From: an uncultured Candidatus Actinomarina sp.
GTDB lineage: Bacteria; Actinomycetota; Acidimicrobiia; Actinomarinales; Actinomarinaceae
Length of the DNA: 64,000 nucleotides
Direction of reading: 5' to 3'
Assembly (NCBI GenBank): GCA_902615855.1
Contig: CACMQN010000002.1
Span: 1-64,000, forward strand
In this document: one piece after another, positions 17,808 to 27,640 of the stretch
Numbering within the stretch: the first letter of the stretch is position 1
Layout: each line of letters begins with the position of its first letter
The notes under the pieces: model-generated
Told to the model about the DNA's origin: nothing
Database searches by the model: none
What the model saw: the letters and a program-made list of their open reading frames with translations, nothing else
Translations under genes and position numbers: made by a program

Positions 17808-19130
17808 CTATGAATTTCTAGACGTGTTTAATTTAATTGTTGACTCAAGTAAATAAATTATCAGTTTGAAACCATCCCTAAATCTAGAAATTTGTGTTTC
17901 TCCATAAATCCGACTTCTGTAATGAACAGGGTATTCTAGAATTTTGTTTCCAAAGTAGGCTGAAGAAAATATTAAATCAAAATCTCCAAAAGGATCTGAA
18001 CTATTTAAGATACTTTGCCATTCATAAATTTTTTTTACGAGACTTCTCTTGAATACTTTTGTTCCACAGAGTGAATCTGTAAGTTTTTCATTAATTATGT
18101 AAGATATTACAAATTGAAACAAAATATTACCTATATTATTAATCCTTCTCATTGCGCCATCTTCCATTTTGTAAATTAATCTCGTTCCATTAACAAAATC
18201 AGCTCTTCCCTCTTCTACTATGCTAAAAAATGTTGATAAGGTTTCAGGATCTACACTTAAATCTGAATCTAATATTGCAAGCAGTTCACCTTTAGAGTTT
18301 TCAATTGCTTCATAAACTGCCCCAGCTTTACCTCGGGATGATTGTTGAATTACATTAATATCTAAATTACTATAACTTTTTTTAATATCTTCTGCAGCTT
18401 CGTATGTATTATCTTCCGATTTACCACATACTAAAATAAATTCCACGTCTTTGCCTAAATCTGGCATCCTTGAGAATAGGATAGGTAGATTTTTTTCTTC
18501 ATTTTTTGCAGGTACAATAACAGTTTTTGAATACGTTTGAAATTCATTTTTTGTTTTGGTAAATAACATATAATTGTTAATTCCTAAATTAAAAATATTT
18601 AATGTAATTTCTAAAAGTCTATTTAGAAAATTTCCGATTTGAAAAAATTTGAATGGAAAAATTTGTCTTGAGTAGCTTTTAATTAATTCAAAACCTGCAC
18701 TCTTTGCAATAGAGTTTATTTTTTTTGGATGAATATATGATCTTGGTCTAGATTTATTTTTAAGATTTAATAATTCAAAAATGTAAAGAAAAAGATTCCA
18801 CTTAGTGTTTATGGATGTAATTAATATTTTTCCATTTTGATTTATAGAATTATTTAATTGATCAAGAAACTTATAAATATCTGAAGTGAGTTCAAAAATG
18901 TCTGTTACTACTATTAAATCATACGTCTCATCATCAGATAAAAAATTGTTGATATCTTCATCAATTTCAACATACATTGTTTCAATTCTTGAAATTGAGG
19001 AGTATTCTAAATTTCTGTTGGAGGCTTGCTTGTTGTTTACTATATGTAGAATTTTTGCATCGTCATCAAAATATCTTTTTATTTCGTTATAATGCCTTGT
19101 GTTATAAGTTAATGAAGCAAGTTTAAACAT
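17808..19130 (-). CDS. Methyltransferase-like / GT2 fusion protein
   Basis: 440 residues. Residues 1 to about 190 look like a class I methyltransferase fold that lacks the glycine-rich SAM loop (DDAKILHIVNN where VLDIGCG is expected) but keeps YDLIVVTDIFELTSD and LNNSINQNGKILITS. Residues about 200-440 are a GT2: TVIVPAKNEEKNLPIL, FILVCGKSEDNTYEAA, QQSSRGKAGAVYEAIENS and the metal site ILDSDLSVDPETL. The second half alone is a polyprenyl-phosphate sugar synthase-like domain. The first half may be inactive or a scaffold. A TATACT lies 9 bp before the ATG. Confidence 0.78.
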   Translation of the reverse strand: MFKLASLTYNTRHYNEIKRYFDDDAKILHIVNNKQASNRNLEYSSISRIETMYVEIDEDINNFLSDDETYDLIVVTDIFELTSDIYKFLDQLNNSINQNGKILITSINTKWNLFLYIFELLNLKNKSRPRSYIHPKKINSIAKSAGFELIKSYSRQIFPFKFFQIGNFLNRLLEITLNIFNLGINNYMLFTKTKNEFQTYSKTVIVPAKNEEKNLPILFSRMPDLGKDVEFILVCGKSEDNTYEAAEDIKKSYSNLDINVIQQSSRGKAGAVYEAIENSKGELLAILDSDLSVDPETLSTFFSIVEEGRADFVNGTRLIYKMEDGAMRRINNIGNILFQFVISYIINEKLTDSLCGTKVFKRSLVKKIYEWQSILNSSDPFGDFDLIFSSAYFGNKILEYPVHYRSRIYGETQISRFRDGFKLIIYLLESTIKLNTSRNS

Positions 19131-19195
19131 TGATTTTTAAGTATAAGTATATATGGAATAATGTATAAAGAAACAAATTACTTGTAGACAAAAAA

Positions 19196-20080
19196 ATGAA
19201 TGAAAGAAAAGATAGGTCAAATACTGCAAACTTTTTCTGGGAAGGAAATCTCACAAATTATGAAGCAACGAGTATTAATTCTTTTGTAAATAATGGATTT
19301 AAAGTAAATCTTTGGAGCTATAGCCAAAATTCATTTTCAAAAATTAGTGATAAAGTACATATGAAAAATGCCTCTAATATTTTACCAGTCGACCTGCTTG
19401 ATAAATTGAATCAGAACCATCAAAAAGCAAACTATTCATCATTTTCAAATCTTTTTCGGTACAAACTTTTGGATATATATGGTGGATGGTGGTTTGATAC
19501 CGATTGTTTATGTCAAAAAAATGTTTATCATTTTGAGAATTTAATATCTAATCGTGATTATGTACTCGGTCTAGAAAAAAAAGATTATGTAGGAAGTGCC
19601 GTAATGTATTTTTCAAATACAGATCTTTTAAATGAGATTGAAGAGAATGCTTACAAGCTTATTAAAGAAAATAAGAACAAACTAAAATGGGGAGAAATTG
19701 GTCCAGATTTAATTACAGAGGTTGCTATAAAAAAAGGAATAATAGATAAAATTTTGCCACCAAATTATTTTTTTCCTGTTTCACCCAATAATATTCAAGA
19801 ACTCTTTAATCCTGGAATCAAACAGGATGTAAAGAGCAAATTAAGTGATACATATGTATGTCATACCTGGAATGAAATGTTTAGAAAGTATGATATAAAT
19901 AAAAGAGTTTTTCCTCCTAAAGGTTCTTTCATGTATAGCCAATTTGAAACTCACGGTATTTTGCAAAGTAATGAGAAAATATATACAAAAGCATTGATGT
20001 TAAGGTTTAATCCAGTAATCTCAATCTTTTATAAAATATTCTCAAGAATAAAAGTTACAATTAAAAACTATAAGAAATAA
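19196..20080 (+). CDS. GT32-like glycosyltransferase (DXD sugar-binding)
   Basis: 294 residues. The DXD motif sits in LFRYKLLDIYGGWWFDTDCLC near residue 100, the signature of the Gly_transf_sug / alpha-1,4-glycosyltransferase family; TANFFWEGNLTNYEATSI at the N-terminus and a late VCHTWNEMFRK follow the same family pattern. It probably adds galactose, mannose or an N-acetylhexosamine. Its stop overlaps the flippase start by one base (TAATG), so the two form an operon. Confidence 0.8.
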   Translation: MNERKDRSNTANFFWEGNLTNYEATSINSFVNNGFKVNLWSYSQNSFSKISDKVHMKNASNILPVDLLDKLNQNHQKANYSSFSNLFRYKLLDIYGGWWFDTDCLCQKNVYHFENLISNRDYVLGLEKKDYVGSAVMYFSNTDLLNEIEENAYKLIKENKNKLKWGEIGPDLITEVAIKKGIIDKILPPNYFFPVSPNNIQELFNPGIKQDVKSKLSDTYVCHTWNEMFRKYDINKRVFPPKGSFMYSQFETHGILQSNEKIYTKALMLRFNPVISIFYKIFSRIKVTIKNYKK

Positions 20081-21483
20081 TGATTAGAAAAAGAGCATTA
20101 ATAAGATACTCGACTTATTTTTCAGGTGTATCAACTACAGCAGTCAGTATATTTTTAATTAATTATTATTTAGATTCAAATGAATTTGCTGTTTGGGGGG
20201 TGGCAAATTCGTTAATTTACATACTTTCTCAGTTGGGTCAGCTTACTTATGTACAACATGTTGAAAAATATTTTCCAAACTTAAATGACGAGGATAAAAC
20301 TGAAAGTTTATACAAGTTTATTAAAACAACAGTTGTTTTTTTTCCATTTTGGTTTTTTATTTTAGTTTTATTGTATTTTCTAAACTATTTTTCTAAATTC
20401 AATATAACAAATATTGGATACTTATTTCTAATGATTACTATTTCAGTTGTTATTGAGGCATCTATAGAAATAGTTTCAAAGTATTTGTTAACAAAAGAAC
20501 AAACTATAGGTCTTGATAAAAATGAATTTCTTTACTCTAAATTTTTAAGATTATTTATTTTTGTTTTACTTTTGATCAATGGATTTAGTATTTATCATCT
20601 ACTCTTTACAAATATTGTATTAAGAAGCTTTTTACTGGTTAAAGTTATTAAAACTGATAATGATTCAGTCCTAAACATTCTAAAAAAAATCATAACTACT
20701 CAGATTTGGAATGACAATTTCACAAAGATAAGATACACATTTGTTGCCTTTGGCATAAAAACTCTTCTAATTGCCTTTTTAAACATATTGTTTTTGATTT
20801 ATTCAAATTTTGCAACAAGTGAAGCAATAGCTGTAGCTTCTCTTGGAGTTTTAATTATTAATAATCTTAGACCTGCAGTTGGTTCATTAACAAGTTTACT
20901 TTCACCAATGATTTCAAAAAACGTTGAAAAATCAAATAAAGATTCAAAATTAATTACAAACTTTTTGTATGTAAATTCATATAGTGCCTCATTTTTTCTT
21001 GTAATTGCCGTTCTATTTGTTGAGACATACAATCAATTTTTTAATATTATCAATCTAGTTGGTTACGATCCTGATAGGGTTATATTGCTTTCAATTCTTG
21101 CATGTACAATTAGCTCCTTATATTATCCAAAACTTTGGCACGTAAAGTTTTCAAATTTAGAAACTAGATTATTGAAACTTCTTGGATTCATTTTTATAAG
21201 CATTTTGATATTATTTAGTTTCCTTGCAATAAGTTCTGACTTGTTTATCTTCTACATTTTATTTGAGGGTTTAGTCTATTTAGTGTGTTTTCTGCTTTAT
21301 AAAACTGAATTTCCAGAATTTAAGAATAAATTATCTTACTCTTTATATATTGCATTAATTATTTTTATTTTATATTTAAATAATTTTGGTTTTCTTTACT
21401 ATCAATTAATTGTTTATGTCATAGTTGGTTTGAGAGACTTTAAACAAGTTAAGAAAATTCTTTATTCTGAATCTTTAGATTAA
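20080..21483 (+). CDS. Wzx-like polysaccharide flippase
   Basis: 467 residues with about twelve hydrophobic segments and few charged residues. The pattern matches the MATE / polysaccharide-export (Wzx) superfamily: an N-terminal IRYSTYFSGVSTTAVSIFLINYYLDSNEFAVWGVANSLIYI helix pair and paired helices throughout. It should flip the lipid-linked repeat unit for a Wzy-type polymerase such as that at 11820. Wzx proteins diverge strongly, so the assignment rests on topology and neighbourhood. It shares a TTAA stop overlap with the next gene. Confidence 0.72.
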   Translation: MIRKRALIRYSTYFSGVSTTAVSIFLINYYLDSNEFAVWGVANSLIYILSQLGQLTYVQHVEKYFPNLNDEDKTESLYKFIKTTVVFFPFWFFILVLLYFLNYFSKFNITNIGYLFLMITISVVIEASIEIVSKYLLTKEQTIGLDKNEFLYSKFLRLFIFVLLLINGFSIYHLLFTNIVLRSFLLVKVIKTDNDSVLNILKKIITTQIWNDNFTKIRYTFVAFGIKTLLIAFLNILFLIYSNFATSEAIAVASLGVLIINNLRPAVGSLTSLLSPMISKNVEKSNKDSKLITNFLYVNSYSASFFLVIAVLFVETYNQFFNIINLVGYDPDRVILLSILACTISSLYYPKLWHVKFSNLETRLLKLLGFIFISILILFSFLAISSDLFIFYILFEGLVYLVCFLLYKTEFPEFKNKLSYSLYIALIIFILYLNNFGFLYYQLIVYVIVGLRDFKQVKKILYSESLD

Positions 21484-22193
21484 TATACTGAATCTTCATT
21501 TTGGCTTTTTAGCCAATGATCTGATTCCTGATAAAGCAAGTCAGAATATTTATGTTTAAACTGAACATTGTTTGAATAATCAATTCCAAATATTCTAGCT
21601 TGGTGTTTTTGATTATTTATTGTAAATTCGAATTTGATATTAGAATCCTTATTTATTTTTGACCACTCAAGTGATTTATTTTCAGCAAGCTTGTAAATTT
21701 CCTCAATTGATCTTGCATATACTTTGGGTCCTGTTAACTTTTCGATATCATTTTTGTATAGTCCGGAATCAATATTTGCAATTATATACTCAACAGTTTT
21801 TGACAAAATAGGATGTTCTTTTTTATAAAAAAGTGCCCACTGAACGTAATTGCCTTTATTTTTTTCTGCACTTATTAAACCTTCATCATCATCTTCAATA
21901 AAACTTGTTATTGGGTTATTAAATTTTGAGTCAATATCAAGATAAACACCACCATATTTGAATAAAATTAAATACCTCCACATATCTGCTCTAGCAACGG
22001 GGTGTTTAAGTTTTTCAAATGCATTGAAAATTTCAGAATCATAGTTAGATTTAACAAAGTCGAAAAGCTGGTCATCTGTATAAATATGAAATTTGAAATC
22101 GGGATTTAACTTCCTATTTTTATTTAATATTTTTTCAATTTTCTGGGGAAAATTCTGAGTTTTCCACGTTTGAAAAACATTTTTTTGTATCAC
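21480..22193 (-). CDS. GT32 glycosyltransferase (OCH1-like, DXD)
   Basis: 237 residues. NVFQTWKTQNFPQKIEKIL at the start and ARADMWRYLILFKYGGVYLDIDSKF with DID near residue 88 are the classic Gly_transf_sug signature (IHQTW..., R.D..RY..L...GG.Y.D.D). This is a small GT-A retaining transferase, usually adding mannose or galactose with Mn2+. The start is GTG; TAAAAT at 22201-22206 lies 7 bp before it. It is convergent with the flippase. Confidence 0.85.
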   Translation of the reverse strand: MIQKNVFQTWKTQNFPQKIEKILNKNRKLNPDFKFHIYTDDQLFDFVKSNYDSEIFNAFEKLKHPVARADMWRYLILFKYGGVYLDIDSKFNNPITSFIEDDDEGLISAEKNKGNYVQWALFYKKEHPILSKTVEYIIANIDSGLYKNDIEKLTGPKVYARSIEEIYKLAENKSLEWSKINKDSNIKFEFTINNQKHQARIFGIDYSNNVQFKHKYSDLLYQESDHWLKSQNEDSVY

Positions 22194-22253
22194 ATGACAA
22201 ATTTTAGGGACATTATGTATTTTAACTTCATTTATTTAATTATTATTAGGTAG

Positions 22254-23261
22254 ATGCTTATTTCTAATAATAATTACGCAAGAAATTCAGACTTCGTATT
22301 TGCTGAAACAGTCGATCATATAACCTATGAAACTTTGGAAAGTGAAAACCTCTTTATAACTGATAAAAGTAAAGATGGAGTGGCTTACAAATCTAAAATA
22401 TTAAAAGTTGCTGATGGAGACAGTATATTCTCACGTACTGATTACTTAGATGAACTTTTTTTTCATATTAAAAAAACAAATAAAAAAAATTTAAAATTAA
22501 TTACTCACCAAACTGATATCGAAATTAATGATACTTTTGTGGAAAAACTGCCAAATAATTTTACTTACTGGTTTGGAATAAATAAAAATACAGACTCTGA
22601 TAAGGTAGTTTCTCTTCCGATAGGGATCGCAGGAGACTTTTCATATAAAAATCTCCAAGTTGATGATTTTTCAGATTCGAATATTCAAAATTTTGATTTA
22701 AAATCAAAAAAATTGATGATATATTTGAATTTTCAAAAAAATACAAATAACTATGAAAGAGAAAAAGCTTTACAAGCTTTAAAGCATTCAGATAAAGTCT
22801 ATATCTCTGAACCAAATTTAGAAAAAATGAAATACAAGCACGATTTAGAGAGATTTGTTTTTGTCTTATGCCCATGGGGCAATGGATTTGATACACATAG
22901 GATATGGGAAACATTGTATTCTGGATCTATCCCAGTAATAAAAAAACATAAAACTTTTGAATATCTCGAAGGCTTGCCCGCTTTATTCATTGATAATTAT
23001 GAGGATTTACTTGATATTGAGTTAAATAAATTTGTTAATGATTTTGATATCGCAAATTTTAATCTTAAAAAATTAAATATTGAATATTGGGTTAATCAAT
23101 TCAAAAATACAGATCTGGAACCAAAAAGAGAAATAATACATATAAATTATTATTTATCGACCTTTTTTTATTTTAAGTTAAAAATAAATGATAAATTTAG
23201 TAGTTATAAAAAAAAGGCTAATTACTACTTTAAAAAAATAAAGACTAGGGTAACAAATTAA
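22254..23261 (+). CDS. Exostosin-like glycosyltransferase
   Basis: 335 residues. The C-terminal part FVLCPWGNGFDTHRIWETLYSGSIPVIKKHKTFEYLEGLPALFIDNYEDL (about 200-250) matches the GT47 exostosin-type donor domain, where the protein scans for cell wall or surface glycan assembly. The N-terminal half has no clear motif. It ends with a basic region and overlaps the convergent membrane glycosyltransferase by 17 bp. A TATTAT box ends 7 bp before the ATG. The donor sugar is not apparent. Confidence 0.65.
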   Translation: MLISNNNYARNSDFVFAETVDHITYETLESENLFITDKSKDGVAYKSKILKVADGDSIFSRTDYLDELFFHIKKTNKKNLKLITHQTDIEINDTFVEKLPNNFTYWFGINKNTDSDKVVSLPIGIAGDFSYKNLQVDDFSDSNIQNFDLKSKKLMIYLNFQKNTNNYEREKALQALKHSDKVYISEPNLEKMKYKHDLERFVFVLCPWGNGFDTHRIWETLYSGSIPVIKKHKTFEYLEGLPALFIDNYEDLLDIELNKFVNDFDIANFNLKKLNIEYWVNQFKNTDLEPKREIIHINYYLSTFFYFKLKINDKFSSYKKKANYYFKKIKTRVTN

Positions 23262-24525
23262 AGTAAGAGTTTGCCAATATGCAAACATCAATAAAGATAA
23301 GCGAAAATAAAATATTGTTAAATTTTATAGTATTACTTTGAAATAATATTTTATCTAGTTTTAAAAAAACCATTAAAAATAAAGGTATTGCGATAGGAAG
23401 TGTATATCTTAAACCTGTCGAAATGTAGCTCATGAAAGCACTTGATACAATTATGAAACCTACTGTTAAAATCGTTATGATGTCAAAATAATTTGGCTTT
23501 AACAAATTAAATGTTTTATTTTTAAATGCAATATAAATAATCATCAACAGTATTGCTAATGTGACAAAAGATATATGACTACCAAGTTTTTCTAAACTGA
23601 AATAATCCTCTCCAATTGCTTTAAATCCATAGATAAATCTATTTACTGCATCAGAAAGTGTATGTTCAGAAACATATTTACTAAAAGAAGGTAGCTCACT
23701 TTCATCCATCGTTGGCCAACCAATTCTATCGTTGTTTGCTCTTACGCCATCAACGATTTCCTCCCACGAATCAGCCCATATATAAAATTCAGAATTTACA
23801 TTATAAAAAATATGTTTGTTAAAGTTCATATAATTTTCATATAAATATGGTGAAACAAGAATAAAAAAAGTTAAAAATACTACTAAGAATTTTTTGATAA
23901 GTGATCTTTTTTTATTAAAAAGACCAAAAATCAAAGTAAATAATGAAATTGCAAAAAATACAGTCAATCCTGTATATTTTAAGAGGTATGTAGCTGTTCC
24001 AGCAAAGCCAAGCTTTATTGAATTTAGTATTGAGGGGTTTTCATAAAATTGTTCAAAATATATGAGTAAAAGGCAAAATCCAAGGAAAAAAATACTTTCC
24101 ACTAAAAGTTGATGAACTAATGCAAATATAGGAATTACTAAAATAAAAAAACTTAAATTAATTAATAAAAATTTATTTTGAAATTTTCTATTAATTTTTA
24201 AGAAAAATAAAAAAGATAAGATACAAGTTAAGATTAGGTTTGCAGTTTTTAGATTGTAATAGTTTTGAAGTTCAGTCAACTCTGAGTTATAAAATATTGA
24301 TAAATAGTAATTGAAAAAAGGCATCCTATTTCTATCACCTAAATACCAATAGTTTTCACTCGTAAGAATTGTTCTAACATGATTTAAATATGCATTCTCA
24401 TCATATTTATTTATTGGACTGATATCGTTCATTATTAAATAGGTAAATGTGAAAAAAGCAATTACTTCTACAAAAAGAATGGAAATAGTGTATTTTTCAG
24501 TAAAATTTTGAATTTTTATAAGCAT
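23245..24525 (-). CDS. GT-C membrane glycosyltransferase (GT39/ArnT-like)
   Basis: 426 residues with about ten hydrophobic segments. The first external loop has ISPINKYDENAYLNHVRTIL, with the Asp-Glu pair expected of GT-C enzymes that use polyprenyl-phosphate sugars, followed by NRMPFFNYYLSIFY. It would transfer a sugar to a glycan or protein on the outer face of the membrane. The GT2 charging enzymes at 2397 and 40739 could supply its donor. TATAAA at 24532-24537 is 6 bp upstream of the ATG. Confidence 0.7.
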   Translation of the reverse strand: MLIKIQNFTEKYTISILFVEVIAFFTFTYLIMNDISPINKYDENAYLNHVRTILTSENYWYLGDRNRMPFFNYYLSIFYNSELTELQNYYNLKTANLILTCILSFLFFLKINRKFQNKFLLINLSFFILVIPIFALVHQLLVESIFFLGFCLLLIYFEQFYENPSILNSIKLGFAGTATYLLKYTGLTVFFAISLFTLIFGLFNKKRSLIKKFLVVFLTFFILVSPYLYENYMNFNKHIFYNVNSEFYIWADSWEEIVDGVRANNDRIGWPTMDESELPSFSKYVSEHTLSDAVNRFIYGFKAIGEDYFSLEKLGSHISFVTLAILLMIIYIAFKNKTFNLLKPNYFDIITILTVGFIIVSSAFMSYISTGLRYTLPIAIPLFLMVFLKLDKILFQSNTIKFNNILFSLIFIDVCILANSYFNLLP

Positions 24526-24561
24526 TTTAAATTTATATCATTATATATCGTGGTTTAGTTT

Positions 24562-24567
24562 TATAAT
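24562..24567 (+). promoter_or_regulatory. -10 box of the GT8 gene (leaderless)
   Basis: TATAAT, 6 bp before ATG 24574. It lies back to back with the TATAAA that serves the minus-strand gene starting at 24525. Confidence 0.5.
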
Positions 24568-24573
24568 CCTTTT

Positions 24574-25479
24574 ATGAATTTTTTATATTGTTTTGATAAC
24601 AATTTCAACTTACAAGCCTTGAATTCTATAAATTCTATAATCAATAAATCTAAAAGTAAAAATTTAAATTTTTATATTATTCACGATTCACCTAGTAATT
24701 TTTCAGATTTAATTGAAAAGTATTTATCTGAATATATAAATATAATCACAATCTTCAAATTTGATTTTGATTCAATCGATTTTCCAAAAATAACTGATGC
24801 ACACGTAAGCAAGGCTACATACTTTAGGCTTTTTTTTCAAAAATATTTACCCGAAGATATTGAATTTATTACTTATGTAGACTCAGATATCATCTGTATG
24901 AGAGATCCAGAGAGAGACGTAATCGAAGCGATTAAAAATATTAAAGATAATAATTTATTTTTGGGAGCTGTCAATGATGGTATGGGGACTTATGACAATC
25001 AAATAAGGTTAGACATGAAAAGTGACAAATATTTCAATGCAGGCGTAATGGTCATCAATCTTAAAGAGTGGAGAGCGAATATACAAATAAGTAAAATTCT
25101 ATTGCTTATGGAAGAATTGAGAGAAAAAATTTTATGGTGGGATCAAGATATTCTTAATGTATTGATTGATGGTGATTATTTAGAGTTAACAAATGATTTT
25201 AACAAAAAAACTAGTGACTTTGATATTACGCCTGAAAAATCAGTAATTTTTGTTCATTACTCCGGTAAAGGAAAACCTTGGAGCCCTATGTTTTACAAAG
25301 AAGGTGTAAATATGGTGTATCAAAATGAATTTTTAAAGACAGGGTTTTCAAAGTTTCATATTGCACCAAAAGGCTTTAAAGAAAATGTATTATTTTTTAG
25401 AAATTTAATTTCTGGAAAATATGTTAAATTTAATATTTCTGATTTAATTAAAAGCTACATTAAGAACAAAATAAAATGA
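24574..25479 (+). CDS. GT8 glycosyltransferase
   Basis: 301 residues. ITYVDSDIICMRDP near residue 105 has the DxD metal motif, YFNAGVMVINLKEWR near 152 the family-8 NAG motif, WWDQDILN near 190 and FVHYSGKGKPW near 228 the HxxGxxKPW end motif. These mark the LgtC / galactosyltransferase-glucosyltransferase family, a retaining transferase using UDP-glucose or UDP-galactose. It overlaps the next start as ATGA, so it is coupled to the GT61 gene. Confidence 0.92.
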   Translation: MNFLYCFDNNFNLQALNSINSIINKSKSKNLNFYIIHDSPSNFSDLIEKYLSEYINIITIFKFDFDSIDFPKITDAHVSKATYFRLFFQKYLPEDIEFITYVDSDIICMRDPERDVIEAIKNIKDNNLFLGAVNDGMGTYDNQIRLDMKSDKYFNAGVMVINLKEWRANIQISKILLLMEELREKILWWDQDILNVLIDGDYLELTNDFNKKTSDFDITPEKSVIFVHYSGKGKPWSPMFYKEGVNMVYQNEFLKTGFSKFHIAPKGFKENVLFFRNLISGKYVKFNISDLIKSYIKNKIK

Positions 25480-26465
25480 AAATTAGAACTTATTCAGGCA
25501 GCAAGGAATTAAGAAAAAAACCAGAGAATCTTATTCAAGAGGATATTGATCTCTTTAAACATGAATTTGAAAAAGAAATTCAATATTCTTATATTGTAGA
25601 AATTAAAAATTCATACCTATCTGGTAAGAATTTAATTAATCTAAAAAATTTTAGGTTTTATATTAAACATACCTATATGAACACACCTCCTATAAAAAAT
25701 GTAATCAAATTCATCATTAAATTTTTCAAGCTCAGGTCTAAATCAATTGAAACAATTGAAAATGGTGTTTGGGTGATAAATAACAAATCGGAAAACTATT
25801 TTCATTGGATGACTGAATCATTATCTAGAGTATTAAGTTTTAAAAAGTTAAATTCAGAATTTCCAATTTTGATTTCAGAAGATTTCAAAAATTTAGATTT
25901 TGTAACAAAAACTTTAGACTTTCTTGAAATGAAATACAAAATCTATGAAACTGATAGAGTCTTTAAAGTAAAAAAACTTTTATTAACAAGTCACACTGCT
26001 CCAGCGGGAAATTATAATTCAAATATTCTATTTGAACTTCATAAAAATCTTAATGATGGATCAAAATCAAATTTAGGAAAAAGATTGTGGGTAAGTAGAA
26101 AATATACAGATAGAAGACACTTAATTAATGAAGATGAAATAATGCCAATTTTAGAAAAATATAATATACAAGTTATTTATCCAGAAAAAATGGAATATAT
26201 TGAACAGGTCGAGTTATTTAGAAATGCTACTTTCCTTGGTGGAGTACATGGTGCAGCATTAACCAATATGCTTTACATGGAAATGAATAATAAAGTGCTA
26301 GAGCTAAGAGCTGTAAATGATGCGCATAATAATTGTCATTATTCCCTAGCTGTTGGATTGAATAATAAGTTTTACTATTTAATATGTGAAAATGATAAAG
26401 ACTCAAATTTTATTGTTGATCCTATCCAATTAGAAAATACATTAAATGAAATATTTAAAAATTAG
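25476..26465 (+). CDS. GT61 glycosyltransferase (capsular type)
   Basis: 329 residues. NYFHWMTESLSRVL near 107, LWVSRKYTDRRHLINEDE near 205 and the FLGGVHGAALTNMLYM block near 253 are the standard motifs of family 61 (DUF563), found in capsule and exopolysaccharide clusters. It starts within the stop of the GT8 gene, so the two sugars are probably added in sequence. Donor not determinable. Confidence 0.88.
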   Translation: MKIRTYSGSKELRKKPENLIQEDIDLFKHEFEKEIQYSYIVEIKNSYLSGKNLINLKNFRFYIKHTYMNTPPIKNVIKFIIKFFKLRSKSIETIENGVWVINNKSENYFHWMTESLSRVLSFKKLNSEFPILISEDFKNLDFVTKTLDFLEMKYKIYETDRVFKVKKLLLTSHTAPAGNYNSNILFELHKNLNDGSKSNLGKRLWVSRKYTDRRHLINEDEIMPILEKYNIQVIYPEKMEYIEQVELFRNATFLGGVHGAALTNMLYMEMNNKVLELRAVNDAHNNCHYSLAVGLNNKFYYLICENDKDSNFIVDPIQLENTLNEIFKN

Positions 26466-26505
26466 TTCGTAATGAAAAGTTGATTGATAACTAAACTTAA
26501 ATCTC

Positions 26506-27249
26506 ATGTCAGAAGAAACCTTATATATTAAAAATTACAAAGAGTATAAAAATCAAGAAATTATTTTATATCCTCACTTAGGACTTGGCGATATGATTAT
26601 TTGTAATGGTCTTGTAAATAAATTAAGTGATTTCTTTTTAAAAATTAATTTAATTGTTGATGCTAAGTTTACTAACCAAGCTAAATACTTGTATAAGAAT
26701 AAACCAACAATTGAAATAATATCTGATGCTCCAGTAGAAGTGAATAATTTAGATGATTATGTTGTTAGCTATGCATTAAAGAAAAACTTAAAGATATTAA
26801 GGGTAAGTCAAATGAATACGGGGAAACCTTTTTATCACGAATTCTATAAAAGTGTAGGACTGCCTTACAAAATATCTTATAAAGAGTTTAAAATGCCCGA
26901 GAACAAGGATTTACAAGATGAATTAAAAACACATTTAATTAGTGTTTATAACGCGGACCCAAAAAATTATAGTGTAGTTCATAGAGATAGTTCGAATAAG
27001 TCATATGAATTGAAGATTAAAAGTAAAAACATGATTTTTGTTGAAGAGAAATCTGATTTATTTAAAAATATATTTTTATATAAAAAGATTATTGAGGAGG
27101 CAAGTGAAATACATTGTATAAATAGTAGTTTTTTACATCTAGTCGATAGGGTTGATACCAAAGCAAAACTATATTATCACGACGTTAGGGGGGGTATAAT
27201 TAAGTTGAAAAAGAAATGGAAAATTATATATTATGAAAATAAAGATTGA
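26506..27249 (+). CDS. GT9-like (heptosyltransferase-fold) protein
   Basis: 247 residues, soluble. The N-terminal IILYPHLGLGDMIICNGLVNKLSDFF resembles the first motif of GT9 heptosyltransferase-like proteins (GLGDxxxxxP), and EASEIHCINSSFLHLVDRV resembles the late donor region (S..HLA). The length is below that of typical GT9 (about 330-350). TAAACT lies 8 bp before the ATG. The 3' end overlaps the DUF6165-like gene by 17 bp. It may be a transferase or a binding protein of that fold. Confidence 0.5.
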   Translation: MSEETLYIKNYKEYKNQEIILYPHLGLGDMIICNGLVNKLSDFFLKINLIVDAKFTNQAKYLYKNKPTIEIISDAPVEVNNLDDYVVSYALKKNLKILRVSQMNTGKPFYHEFYKSVGLPYKISYKEFKMPENKDLQDELKTHLISVYNADPKNYSVVHRDSSNKSYELKIKSKNMIFVEEKSDLFKNIFLYKKIIEEASEIHCINSSFLHLVDRVDTKAKLYYHDVRGGIIKLKKKWKIIYYENKD

Positions 27250-27640
27250 AGTTTCTATTGGAGAATTGTTAGACAAGATATCTATTCTTTTAATCAAAAA
27301 AGAAAAAATTAATGACTCTAAAAAACTTGCAGAGGTAAATAAAGAACTAAAATTTTTAGAATCACATAGCAAAGAGATACGCTCACAAGATAAAGCAAGC
27401 CATGATAAATTTTTGGGAAAACTTATATCAATTAATTCAAAGTTATGGGAAATAGAGGATAAAATAAGGATCCATGAGAAAAATTCAGATTTTGATGAAG
27501 AATTTATTAAATTAGCAAGAGAAGTTTATTTTACAAACGACGAAAGATTTTCCTGTAAAAATGAAATAAATTCATTTTTTGGTTCTGAAATAAATGAAGT
27601 AAAGGAGTATGTAAAATATAAAGGTAATTCAAAAGATTAA
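27233..27640 (+). CDS. DUF6165-like small protein
   Basis: 135 residues, helical and rich in Lys/Glu. The opening KIEVSIGELLDKISILLIKKEKI followed by a short coiled stretch matches the pattern of the DUF6165 family seen beside lipopolysaccharide and capsule genes. No catalytic motif is visible. It overlaps the preceding GT9-like gene by 17 bp and shares a TTAA stop with the next convergent gene. A partner role for the glycosyltransferase before it is possible. Confidence 0.6.
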   Translation: MKIKIEVSIGELLDKISILLIKKEKINDSKKLAEVNKELKFLESHSKEIRSQDKASHDKFLGKLISINSKLWEIEDKIRIHEKNSDFDEEFIKLAREVYFTNDERFSCKNEINSFFGSEINEVKEYVKYKGNSKD

